Of a stretch of 64,000 bases of DNA, positions 12,844 to 25,300 are shown in pieces. The notes under the pieces were generated by a model that worked only from the letters and a program-made list of their open reading frames with translations, had not been told where the DNA came from and searched no databases. The position numbers were made by a program, and so were the translations under genes. Each line of letters opens with the position of its first letter. Position 1 is the first letter of the stretch. The DNA is from Bolinopsis microptera (taxonomy: Eukaryota > Ctenophora > Tentaculata > Lobata > Bolinopsidae). Where the stretch lies: NCBI RefSeq assembly GCF_026151205.1, contig NC_087074.1:14756667-14820666 (forward strand), in the 5' to 3' direction.

Positions 12844-13850
12844 TTGTATTCTGCGTATCAGACTACCGATAATCATGTAAGTACGTTTCTGGATAACAAG
12901 AAAGATATGGAGGAGTTGAAGAGCGATCTGATCCGATCGCAAAGTACTGTTATCAAGCTGCAGGCTGAACTTCTGGAAACTAAATCGAAGCAGTTGGAAT
13001 CCGTGTACTCCAACGTCAAGACCGCCGTTCAAGACACTGTCCAAGCTGAGATGAACTCATACAGTCAAGCTGTGACTAAAAATGCACCTGTGCTTGCAGA
13101 AGAGAGTTTAAAAAAGGTTGTACAGAATGCTGTATCGGAAGAGGATCGCAGTAGGAATGTGCTCATCTTTGGTTTGAAGGAGACTGATGAAGAGGAACTG
13201 TGCAATAAAGTTACCGTGATTTTTCAGCAGATTGAAGAAAAACCACGTTTTGAAGCTATCTGGGTTGGGAGAAAATCAGCCAACAAGACGAGACCAGTCA
13301 AAGTTTCGCTAGGTAATTCTAACTTACCGTTCATGAGATATTAGTAAATGCCAAAAAGCTGAGACTGTGTGAAGATCATAAGACTGTTTTCATCTCTCCA
13401 GATCGATCACCTGAAGATCGAGCTATCCATCATGATCAGCGGTTGGTCTTGGAAATGAAACAGATAGCCAAAGCAGGCATGGCTCCACCGTGTAGGTTCG
13501 GGTGGGTGGGCACCCACCCAAAGGATGTTGCACCCACCCAAACGATTCGAAAATGTTCACACAAAAATTGTCAAATTTTGTATAAACTAAGGGTCAATTG
13601 ACTTCTGTTATCAATTGAGACTGTTTTGGAGATATTAAAATACGTTTAGGAGAGTAAAATTCCAAAATTTTCCAGGGGGCTTCACCCCGCCCCCCCCCCC
13701 CCCCCCCCCCCCCGCCGTGCGCCAAGCTGCACCCACCCAAAGTTTTTGAGCTGGAGCCATGCCTGAGCCAAAGAAGACACAAAAAAACATTATTATATCA
13801 GAAGTGGTAATATTTGTAGTGAGGACAAGATGTTAGAGAGTGATACATAA
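12844..13850 (+). pseudogene. LINE ORF1-like relic, interrupted by a MITE
   Basis: An open frame (12,844-13,344, no ATG at its 5' end; first in-frame ATG at 12,907) encodes a coiled-coil segment (KSKQLESVYSNVKTAV), then RSRNVLIFGLKETDEEEL. This is followed after a frameshift near 13,320-13,340 by LVNAKKLRL and KTVFISPDRSPEDRA. The order coiled coil, RRM-like segment, then VFISPD with a basic tail is typical of ORF1 proteins of CR1/L2-like non-LTR retrotransposons. A 292-bp hAT MITE (13,474-13,765) sits inside. Skipping it and one target duplication keeps the frame open to a stop at 13,848-13,850. Confidence 0.7.
13474..13765. mobile_element. 292-bp hAT-type MITE
   Basis: The ends are CAGGCATGGCTCCA and its near-exact inverse TGGAGCCATGCCTG, flanked by perfect 8-bp duplications AGCCAAAG (13,466-13,473 and 13,766-13,773). 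The termini and the 8-bp duplication place it in the hAT superfamily. The interior holds CACCCACCC motifs in both orientations and a poly-C run of roughly 28 bases (about 13,686-13,713). It has no coding capacity. It is inserted in the LINE ORF1 relic and so is younger than it. Confidence 0.88.
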
Positions 13851-13929
13851 TAATGAGTGATATACATCCATAAGTTTTTAATTTTGATTGTTGATATAAG
13901 CGGGATAAAAATAATTTATTTCATTTGTA

Positions 13930-14270
13930 TTGGACGGGACATACACAAAGATGCTACGTATGGTGCTGGGTATCTCATGGAAGGACAAGGTCAGCAATAT
14001 AACTTTGTATGGTAGTCTACCAAGGCTGTCAAACAAGTTACGAAGCAGGAGACTAAAAATGGCGGGACACTGCATCAGACATCCTGAGCTACTTGCCAGT
14101 GATTTAGTCTTATGGAAACCTATGCATGGTAGAGCACAGCAAGGCCGACCAAGACAAAGCTACTTGTCTATGTTACTGAAGGAAATTGGGACAAACTCAA
14201 AAGAGGAACTGTGAACCCTGATGCGGGACAGGGATATATGGAGGGGGTTATCTGGCGTAGATCGGACTTA
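13930..14270 (+). pseudogene. LINE reverse-transcriptase C-terminal tail relic
   Basis: The frame 13,930-14,214 encodes a recognisable tail of non-LTR retrotransposon ORF2 downstream of the RT domain: GTYTKMLRMVLGISWKD, LYGSLPRLS, RRLKMAGHC and GRAQQGRPR. After a frameshift near 14,214 the sequence continues as MRDRDIWRGL before a stop near 14,270. The RT catalytic core is absent. With the ORF1-like relic just upstream this looks like one LINE copy with a large internal deletion. Confidence 0.75.
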
Positions 14271-14289
14271 GTTCCGAAAAAATAGTAGT

Positions 14290-17215
14290 ACCTATTTCAT
14301 TAATAACCTGCATAGTTGAAAAGTTGATTAATGTAGTTTCGATAAACAGGGCGTCGTTCAACTCCACTCATTTCGTTCCAAGCTGGAATGTAGTATTGTT
14401 TAGTGTAGGTTTGTTCATGTACCTTTCATCATCAAAAGGTTTCAACTTATACAGCATCGATAACATCATCTAACAAAGCTGTTTGAACAGCTTAAGATTC
14501 AGTTAAAATTACATTATTCAGATACAGTTTGTGAAATGAAACATTGTCAGCCTGTATTTATTTAATTATAATAATTATGGTAATTTATCTAAAAATCAAA
14601 CCATTTGAGTTTTCATTGTTATCAAAATAATTTCGATCTAAATTCTTCTTAATCTGCATGGCTGTGAGCGGATCGAAGTCTTTTAACAAACCACAAGATT
14701 CTTAAAGTGATCCGAATGTACACAGAGAACTGTCTTAGCTAGTTCTGGGTCCATAAACATGTCACCTTCTTTCTAATGGTGATTGTCAATTTTGTTCAGC
14801 AACATAATTCAGAATTACAGAAATTATTTGAATCTACTAGAGATGAAATGGCTTAAATAACAAGCAATAGATGTAACTAAACAATTAAATACATATTGTA
14901 GTTTGACTACTTCTTTGAAACAATCAAAGAACGGGGGAGCTAAGGGAATGATTGCTCAAAACGAATGATATCTTCATGAATTCAATGCAGCATCTATACA
15001 TTTATTCGAAATAAGTGATGGATGAGGGGGTTTAAGTCAGGCATTCCTGACATTTACTCTGATGTCAGGGGCCTTTTATATATTATATTTGAGTATAATA
15101 CATTTTACCTTATAATTAACCATCACTCCCGTCTAGGAAGTACTATGTATTTGTTTATGTAATTGAGATCGTATCAGCGCCTTTCATTCTACTCAACGCG
15201 TTTCATTCTCATATATGTCAAGCTTGTTTAGAGTACTACTATTTATAAATTCAAAATCATGTTAAGAAGATAGCAGCAACTAATTACTAATCCATATTAT
15301 TTACAGTGCTCTATTTTATGTGTACTGAAGAGTGCCTTTACAATATTCCACTTTGTGGTGTAGATTTCCTCCATATCCAACAGGCAACACTGAATGAGTG
15401 ATGGATGAGGGGGTTTAAGACAGGTGTTCCTGACATGTATTCAAAATTGCATTGAGAAGATAGCAGTAACTAATCTATATTATTTACAGTGCTCTATTTA
15501 TGTACTGAAGGGTACCTTTACAATATTTCAGTTTGTGGTAGGGTTCCTCCACATCCAACAGGTAACACGGAATGAGTGATGGATGAGGGGGTACAAGTAA
15601 GGCATTCCTGTCAAAAGATCTATAATTAATCTTGTAAGGGTACCACACAGTAGACATTATATTGTTGATTGTGAACCAAAAGTTTATTCATACCCACAAT
15701 CGATAAATTATAAATCCAAATAGTCATATAAGCAATGCAATACTAAATTGGTGAAATTGTATTAACAAAAGGTATACAGCCAAGTAAAGGTATCTCAACA
15801 ATATAACATTGAAGTATTAGAAATGGCACTCTACTATTATAAAACACTTTACTGTACTGTATTAAACAATATTAAATGAAATTAAGCCAGAGAAGGCATG
15901 AACTTCAGAAAAGGACAATACACTAACGGTACAAAAACTTAAATGAGTTTCAGGGAAGGGTTACTAAAATTTTACGGTAGCGCTCGATTTTATTCAAAAA
16001 TTTTCAAAGTGCTCAGCACCACGAAAAATATAATTTTTTCTTCCGCTTTCAAAACTTGTTTTGACGCTGAAAAACTATCAAATAGTATTATTGAACAGTA
16101 TTAAAACACTTTGTGGGCAAAAATATTTCATTGTGGATGTATAAAGAGCCAAAAAAATTTTGCGCGCAAAAAAACATTTTTTTTGAAGGTTTTTTAAAAT
16201 TTTGAACAGGTTAACTCTTATGTGTGCTTATAAACTTAATATAAGCTAATGCGGCATATCAAAATGTATTAGAAACCGAAATATCTAAGTTTTTGCTTGA
16301 AATTAATCTATCGATAATCCTGAAAAACCTCAAAAAATGACCATTTTTAGGGCCAAAAATCGGTTTTTTTTCAAATAAAACCAGGTTCCCTCCATTTTCA
16401 ACACTTCCCACTATCACCAATCGATTCAGGGGCCAAAAATACGTCTTTTAAGACATGTCTGATGACTCTGGTGTATCGAGCAGAAAATCCCCGTAACAGC
16501 TCCTACTATAAACATGAAGGAGGTACCGAAGTTACTGTGCAGTGTGATAACAGTAACACGAGGTGCAGTGAGCAGCACATCACTGATGACACTCATATCG
16601 CTCGATTTTACAATCCAATAATCAAATTTTACAATCTAACTCAGCGCGCGGCTCCTCTAGCTAATACGTTACTTTTCTCCAATTGGCAGTTTGCGTGCAC
16701 GTGTCTTTTCTGAGGCCCCAATTGGTTCTAAATGATCACGTGAATGCTGGTCACGCGCACATCAACTTCCAATGAGCGTACTGCCATTTTTTCTGAGGCG
16801 ATGGAGGTCGTAAATCACTCAGCCCGAATAAAGATTTGGCGGAATGACAGGCTGAGCGCGGCCCAGTAAATTAAGTTTTATTGCATGTGCATCATATTGC
16901 CATATTTAAAGGCGCGCGGCTTTCGGAGCTACAAAAGCAGCGCATGCAGTGCAGCTAATTAGTAATTTTTAACGGGTGATACTTGTAAAATATCTGTTCT
17001 ATATTATATTTGACCGTCAACGAGTCCAACTCGGCGCGCGTCCTGGTAAGTTGTAAACCTACAAGGCTCCCCCTGTATATGTATCGTTTAATTGACGATG
17101 TCAATTCATGGCAGCTCGGCGCGGCACAGTAGCGCATCTCGCCGATCTAGCATTATTGAGTGCGCGGCACAGTAACGCATCGCGCTACAAATGTATCGTA
17201 AGATCAGAACGATAA
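14290..17215. other. Non-coding; three-copy direct repeat at 15.0-15.6 kb
   Basis: Three direct copies of a GATGGATGAGGGGGT... CATTCCTG segment lie near 15,015, 15,399 and 15,571. The last two are joined by flanking matches (GCTCTATTTATGTACTGAAG and ATCCAACAGG). The remainder is AT-rich, and a GC-rich patch with GCGCGC motifs occupies 16,640-17,180. No gene is recognised. Confidence 0.55.
16812..16873 (-). mobile_element. Partial copy of the 86-bp short interspersed element
   Basis: AATAAAGATTTGGCGGAATG followed by ACAGGCTGAGCGCGGCCCAG is identical to part of 50,465-50,550; the other end is missing. Confidence 0.6.
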
Positions 17216-17221
17216 AGTGAA

Positions 17222-17603
<382 letters not shown>

Positions 17604-17664
17604 ATTTATTGAGATTATATATAAGATTATTTATATTCTTTACCTGATTTGCTTTTTGTAATCT

Positions 17665-17999
17665 TACTATATATAAAGCGAGACGATATATATATATTTA
17701 TTTATCCGCACCATTTTACTGACACCACGGCATCAACTTTAACACGGGTTTCCGCAAAAACCGTACAAGATATAAAACTGAAACTTTTTTAACTGATTCA
17801 AATGCTTTAATGGCCTTCAAATCAGCATGAAAAAATCGAAAATTGGCCAAGGAATAAGAATTTTAGTACCCAAAATTTGGACCCCCAAGTGGTGTCAAAA
17901 ACGCGAATTAAATAGGTAATAATTACTTTAGGGTAGGAAACTGATCCGGCCACCAAAGAGCCTTGACACCATTCTTAAAGGTTTGACGGGTTCCTGCTA
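17665..17999 (+). repeat. Copy of an approximately 340-bp interspersed repeat
   Basis: It begins TATAAAGCGAGACGATATAT and ends GACGGGTTCCTGCTAGT. The same family occurs in intron 7 of both transporter copies (22,806-24,640, split by the Penelope-like insertion, and 44,710-45,058) and as a degraded copy at about 45,490-45,720. A conserved internal landmark is GGCCTTCAAATCAGCATGAA. It is non-coding; no target duplication could be defined. Confidence 0.7.
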
Positions 18000-19080
18000 G
18001 TGTTACTAAATGCGACGGTTAATTGTCAACTTTGGATATTTCACCATCGATGATGTACATTAATGAGTTAATGTGATCAGATGGTGATGTGACATCATAA
18101 AAAACAAATAATTAACCGCTCATCAGTCATCAGACTTATATATAAGTGAATTTTCCGATGACTGACTATAAATAGTAACACGTGTGTTATTTCCATACAA
18201 TAGCGTGATTAATATTATAATGTATAATTCCATGCAGTAACCGAGGACCCAATGACTTGACTTTGGTTGTTTTATCGTCAACGAGTTTATAAGCTTTATA
18301 AAAATGCCATCGATCACATCAGTCCTATCGCTTTATTGATAGGATCGGTAACAAACCTATGAAATTCTAAAACCCATTTTGATGATTTATTCGGGGTAAG
18401 GTTCGGAGGGTTTTCTCTTTTGCATATTTTCGCACGATCAACTAGGATTATGTTTGGGAATAAAAGCATCGAGTGTCCTCGCTATATGTTTATAATTATA
18501 GCCTTATATGCTCGATCGCGTTATTTCTTGCTTTTATTGAATCAAAACATCTTATTAGTATTACCGTGTGTCTTTAATACACTAGGGAGACGGCTCAATA
18601 GGGGCCGGACCGCTCATTCAGATAGTGATATGTTATTACTTTATTATGCTCACTACAACCATGGTATGGGACCAACTTGACCACCACTTTTATTTTGACA
18701 TGTGTGTGTTCACTTATTTTAGAAATTTCTTGCCGCCTTTTATTTACATTGGTCTGTTTTTGTCGCGTGGTATTTATATTGTTACATTTTTGTGAATAAG
18801 TTGTTTTTATGACAAATGTTTGAGAGTTTTTGTTTTTAATGACGAAGGCTGTGGAATGTTCACAGCTAAATAATAAAATAAAGAGTCACAGCTAATTTGA
18901 TCATAAAAACAGGGACTGGGTGTTCGTTTATAATTAAGTTGTTATTGTTAACGGAAATCGGAAAGGGACATTGACATGGTCATGGTCATGGTAATCATGA
19001 ACGTCTTTCTTTTCCCCGTCTTTCTTTTTCCCGTTTTGATTGATATAGTGATATGTTTCTGCTTTCTGAGTCATGTGGGT

Positions 19081-19140
19081 CATACATCCTGATCCCGATG
19101 GAACTGTCGTGGCACTGTGGCATCGGGATCCGGATGTATG
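19081..19140. promoter_or_regulatory. 20-bp-stem hairpin upstream of ammonium transporter copy A
   Basis: Two arms, 19,081-19,100 and 19,121-19,140, are inverted repeats of 20 bp with one mismatch around a 20-base loop. The structure lies about 200 bp before the start codon. The equivalent place in copy B (41,495-41,815) has a hugely expanded loop. A regulatory role is conjecture; the inverted repeat itself is plain. Confidence 0.7.
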
Positions 19141-19336
19141 ATTGGGTGCTTGAAACGGCTCTTGATTGTTCCTTGTTGGACTCAGGAATTTGTTTGTAAA
19201 CACATGTTGACGCACACAATTTTATTTTACAAATGTCAAAAACTACCAAAACAGAAATCTCACTCTTCCGGATCAAAAATTACCTAATTCTCACAAAGTT
19301 AAGCCTATTACTCACGGATCACGAGTCACTGAAAGA

Positions 19337-22300
19337 ATGAGCTTGACATTTAAGGACGGGACGGTTCTGGATTTCCAGAACCAGAGTGCACTTTTTGAGT
19401 ACATTAGGGTAACAGCAGACACTGTTAGTACTGCTTACTCCATGGACACCTTCTGGATCATCATCTGCGCTGGAATGGTCTTCCTTATGCAGGTACTGTT
19501 ACCACCACCCTGATATTCTTTAGTTTCAAGTAACCAATGCTGATCGGTTCCAATGAAGCTTTGAGTATAATAATTGTTAGTATATACTTTAATATACCTT
19601 ATCGGACTTTATTTGGACGTTGGGGCCTTCTTTTTTATACTTATAGTGTAAATGACAAACTTATGTTCTATCACAAAACGTGTATCTCTCAGATGGGATT
19701 TGCTTTGGTGGAGGTTGGCACTGTCAGAATAAAGAACACTAAGAGCATTCTGGTAAAGAACTTGCTCGATGCTTGTATTGGAGCTCTCTCTTTCTGGCTT
19801 ATTGGTTACGCTCTGGCTTTTGGAGACACCACTTCCGGATTCATAGGTATACATATTTACATATGATTCTGTATTCTAACACCTCGATGCATGAAGGATA
19901 ACGGTAAAACTCATAAATTACAAAATGATATTTAGTGCTCTAAAATCTATAGAAACCATTATCATTCGGGAACTCACGCTATAAGTGAGCTCCACTCGAT
20001 ACTCGGGATTTGTTACATTTTTCGTAGAAATCTGTGTATTGAAGGACAATTGGAGATTTTGGTGAAGGGCATATTCATGGAAATTTTGCTACTCATATGC
20101 TAGCAATGTCCGGGTAATTGAACTGCCGAAATTGGAAGTCTGGACAATTTACTGAAATGTTGCTCTTTTGGTGTGCAAAATGATGTATGTATTGGTAAAG
20201 ACTTTCATAAAACATTATTCACCAAAAAATTCAAGAAATTTTGTAAAGTTGTTCCAAATCAATATAATAATTATAAACTAGGAAAGCCCTGCTGACCACT
20301 TCTCCTCGGTATATGTTTCAGATAAACATATACCGGCAGTTTCCAGGCCAGGCTGGAGGGTAGAGACTAAAGAATCAAAGATGCTAATCCGGTTATCTAA
20401 ACAATATCACTATCAGCTGATTCGGACCGACCGCGGCCGCACTCATTCCTTTTTTAAAATTTTGTATTTTTATTTCCGGTACCCCACATTATGACATCAT
20501 AACTCACAGATCTCTGGTTACCGAGCAGATTCGGAGCCAAAACTGCTTAGTTTTGGGATCTAAAGTTCCGCGAATTCTTAAATTCCGTGAACTGATCAAT
20601 TAAAGGCAAGATGACTGATCTGTTGTTTACGTTTGGTATGTGTTTTAGCTGGCAGGTAGCAACCATGATGTCACGTTTTAACGATAAGAAAATATCACGC
20701 CATGACTGCTTTTTCGAGCTTATCCACTGCTAATGTGACTGAAGCTTTGGGAAATCGTGATAGTTAAATGTCTCGTTAATTTAGCATTTCAACTTTCAAG
20801 TATTTGCTGTAAATATTTTACTTTATGTTTCATATGTAATCATATAAATATCCAGGATGAGGATTAGCTGATCCAATAATGGAAAACTAATTCGAAAATT
20901 TTCGAATTAGTTTTCCATAATGCCGAAAATGTTGACTTATTTTGTGGATACGTACCTCTGATCTGAGGGCAGAGCTCCCGCTTCCGAGCTCGTGTTGCAA
21001 AGGGAAGGCCTGCCTTCTGAGATTGCATTACAAGGAGAAGCCTCGAGTCCAAAATTGTGTATCGAGGGGTAGATGCGGACTTTGGAAAACCGAACAAATA
21101 TTTTCGGCTAATAATGGACAGGGTAGCATGAAACGTGGAGAAAAGTGGTTTCAAGAAAAATATTTTTTAAAAGAATTCGGAAAACCGAAAAGCCAACCCC
21201 CCCGGTTGGCAGCGTTATATTTGCCCTTCCTAACAACCGGTTACAGTCCAGCAAAATCCGGCTAACCGGATAATAGATTGACATCCGGCAAAATCCGGTT
21301 CGGCAGCCAAAAGCCCATTCCGGTCGGTTCCTAATCCAATGACATTGATAACGTTAATGATTAAATATTCCTCTTAAGCAATATTGTTTACAGGAACGAA
21401 CGGTTTTGCATTGAAAACTTTGGACATGCGACGAGGAGGGGAGTTCAATGACAGACCTTACCAAGGAAAGAAATACGCTATTTTCCTCTTCCAGTGGGCA
21501 TTTGCTGCCACAGCAGCTACTATAGTTTCTGGTAACTATACTGCTATGAGCATCATTTGAAACTACGATTGCAAAGATTTTATTTCTTGACCTACCCTAT
21601 AATGAATATGGCCCTAAAATTGTACGTGTTCAGGAGCTGTTGCAGAGAGGTGTAAAGTAACTGCTTACTTTGTTTACTCCTTTGTACTAACTGTGTTCGT
21701 CTACCCTGTAGTAGTACACTGGGGATGGTCAGACAGTGAGTCTTACAGTTACTACTTTCTTAAGTTTTAACATTCTTGGCCATATTTTTGCTGGCCTCAG
21801 TTTGTTTGAAAAAGAAAAAACAATCGGGCTAATGCCTAATTTACGTCTATAATACTATGATAGTGTCACACCTAGGCTTATGAACTCTTGACACTACTTA
21901 ATACTTATTGACACTACTTATTGCAGACGGTTGGGCCTCAGCGTTTGCTCCAAAGAAGACAGACTGTTCGGGGTGGGAGTTATAGACTTTGCTGGAAGTT
22001 CTGTTGTCCACATGGTCGGAGGACTGACCGCTCTGATTGGTGCTATCTTCCTGGGACCTCGTTACGGTAAATTTGTTGAGGGTAAAGCTCAAACCATGGT
22101 CTTCCAATCTTCTACTTTTCAGACTCTGGGGACGCTAGTTTTATGGTTCGGATGGTAGGTCTTTAAAAACTACATACTTCTTCGATTAATGAATTTTAAC
22201 CCACAAGGCACAATTGCTAAGCAGCTTTCGTTCACTTCTTTTATCTGATACAATCCGAGCTCTTACTTTAATTTATCTCCTTCAAAACCCCTCATTATTC

Positions 22301-25300
22301 TTTACCATCACCCCTTATATCCTCTCATTATCTTATCTTATTAGCTCTTATTGCCTCTCATCACCCCTTATTTCTAGGTATGGGTTTAACTGTGGCAGTA
22401 CCCTCAGCGTAGCTGGTGCTGCATCAGATGTTGCTGGTAAAGTTGCTGTTACAACTACCATCGGAGCTGCCAGTGCCGGTAAAATTATCATATTGTCATC
22501 AATAGATTTACTTTCGTATCATTTATATGTTTCATAAATATTGTCTACTTAACTGGCCATATTATATTACTAATTATTACTTAACTGGCCATAAAGCAAG
22601 TTATAAATTTTAGACTTTAATATTATGAGCTATTTTAATTCTGTAATTTTGTAGGTATAACAGCAACTATTATTGGGGCTATTTTCGAGGGACATATCAA
22701 TATTGGCAGAACAAATAATGGTAAGAATCTGTAATTAATGTATGATTATTGTACTCTCCCCGTAAATGTATCTTACTATATTAATATATCATACTACATA
22801 CTGTATATATAAAGCGATACGATATATATATATATAAAAAACGCTGTGTTTTATGTTTTAACAAGGAAGTCTACTCAAACCCAATACTAATGGACCAAGT
22901 AGCATCTGTTAAGAGATACATTGACGACGGAGCAGGTCAGTTTACAGGTACTATCAGACAGTTTTCAGCATCGATAAAGAAGGTCAACGAAAACATCGCT
23001 CCCGATGGCCTTGAAATAGATGAATTCCAAGCAGAAAATACAGCTGAATATGTCAGTTTTCTAGATGTACAGTTTACTTTCGACCATCAAGGAGAGCTTC
23101 AAACTGATCTATACGTAAAAGAAACAGACTCCAGGTCCTACCTACATTTCAGCAGTAGTCACCCCAATCACATATTCTCAGGAATTGTATACTCCCAGTG
23201 TTTACGCCTTAGGAGGATAATCAATTCAAAGGAGAGGTTAGAGACCCAACTTAACATTCTCAAACGGGCGTTTCATGAATCAGGATACCCTAGTAAAATG
23301 GTTGACAACATAGCTAACAAAGTCCTTGGCATGGAAAGAGTGTTAGTCAGGAAGAGTACGGTCGAGCCTAATGAACAATCCCCGCTATCAGCCATACCAA
23401 TCAGAGTCATCTCCAGTTATGGAAGTGACAATGACTTGGTGAATGTTGTCCAGAAATACGAAGGTCACTTGAGACGAACTCGTAGTTTTAGTGAAAGTGA
23501 GAGTCAGCAAGCCACAAACTCCACCACAGCACCGAAAGGAAAAAATAAACTGTTTCAGTTTGTGAAGAAAACGGGATCTACGCTTAGATCTCGCCTCGTT
23601 ACATCTAAACAGCTTGCCTTAGGTGCTAAACATGGTAAAACTGAACCCTGCCACAGAAGAAACTGCAAGTGTTGTAAAATGATCATGAGTAAGGACTCCA
23701 TCACATCAAATGGCAAAAAGATCAAATCAGCCCCTGGTTGTTGCAAGACCTATAACATCATCTATCTTGTACAATGTTCGATTTGTAAGAAAAACTATGT
23801 GGGTAGGACTATTAATAGCTTGCATAAAAGGATGGACGGACACAGGTCCAAATTTTATGAAATCGTTGATGGTAGAGCATTTGATATTACTAGTGATGAG
23901 TATAGCCTGGGAGTTCATTTGATTGACCACGGTTTAGGAGTACATACAGATTTTAATGATACTTTTAGAACTTTTATTTTAGAGAATTGCAGTCCCAGTA
24001 CACTTGAAGTAAAAGAAAATAACTACATACATTTGCTTAATTCTCTTAGACCTTTTGGCCTTAATAAGTTAATACTGTTAATCCCTTTGGATTACCTATA
24101 TTCCATAAACCTTAATATGATCTTTTTACCTTTTTCGGATTCTTAATTTTGTAACGGCTTGAGTTTCACTAACCTTTTAACATTTTTTAGGTTCAATGTC
24201 ACTGGAGATGACTACAATCGAAATATATTTGGCAAGAATCTGAATGTTTTCAGTGTTGAAAGTTTAGTTTCTTAAATCCTGGAGTAGTCATTCGTGTCCC
24301 TGATATTTGGGTTAATTCTAACTCTCATATATATATATATGTGTTTATCCGTACCATTTTACTGACACCATGGCATCAACTTTAGCACGACTTTCCGCAA
24401 AAACCGTAAAAGATGTACAACTTAAACTTTTTTGACTGGTTCAAATGCTGTAATGGCCTTCAAATCAGCATGAAAAATGAAAAACTGGCCAAAGAGTAAG
24501 AATTTTAATGCCCAAAATTTGGACCCCCAATTTGGTGTCAAAAACGCGAATTAAATAGGTAATAATTATTTTAGTCTCCTGAGCTGATCAGTCTGACAGT
24601 CTTGACACCACTTTAGGGTTAGACGGGTTCCTGCTAGTAATTATAAAATATAACCACATCTATAAAATATCCCCTCTATTCCCTCTATAAAATATCCCCT
24701 ATATTTTATACAATGAGTAATGAGTTGGATAAAGGCATTCAGATAATCTCTTGTCTAGGAATTTTAGCGGGACTGGTGAGCATTACAGCTGGTTGCTCTG
24801 TGGTAGATGTAGAAATGGCATTTCTTATCGGAGTTATCGGCGCCATCGTCTATTACTCTGCTTCAAAGGTACAACTAACAACACTAACAGTCAACAACAG
24901 TTAACATTTCAACATAACAGGTTGTATTTTATTATTTTATCGTGGATCAGCTCATCATCATTTTCAAACAATACTGAAAGTGAAATAATGCAATACTGTT
25001 TCTTAGGGATGTGTTCTTGGCCCCCTTTAACTCTGCATCTCCCTCAGCTGTTAACATGTCTACACATTGATGACGTAGTGGACGCCTCCCCAGTTCACTT
25101 GTTCTGTGGAATGTGGGGTACCATAGCTGCAGGGTTGTTTGCAAAGCCAGAGAATGTGGAAATGGCGTATGGTACTGGCAGTTGTGGTCTTTTCTATAAG
25201 GTCTCACGTTTAATATTATTTATAATCTGATTATGGAAAATCATGTTGTTGGCGATTTGTTTTAAGACCAACGCCGTTACAGAATTAAATATTTGATACT

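Noticed and set aside
20942-21265. 107-codon plus-strand frame in AMT intron 2
   Set aside because: It lies in a copy-specific insertion, has no recognisable motifs, and a competing frame exists on the other strand.
24713-24758. ATG at 24,713 as the start of a separate short gene
   Set aside because: The in-frame sequence is intron followed by exon 8 of the transporter; the acceptor at 24,758 and phase continuity with exon 7 explain it.
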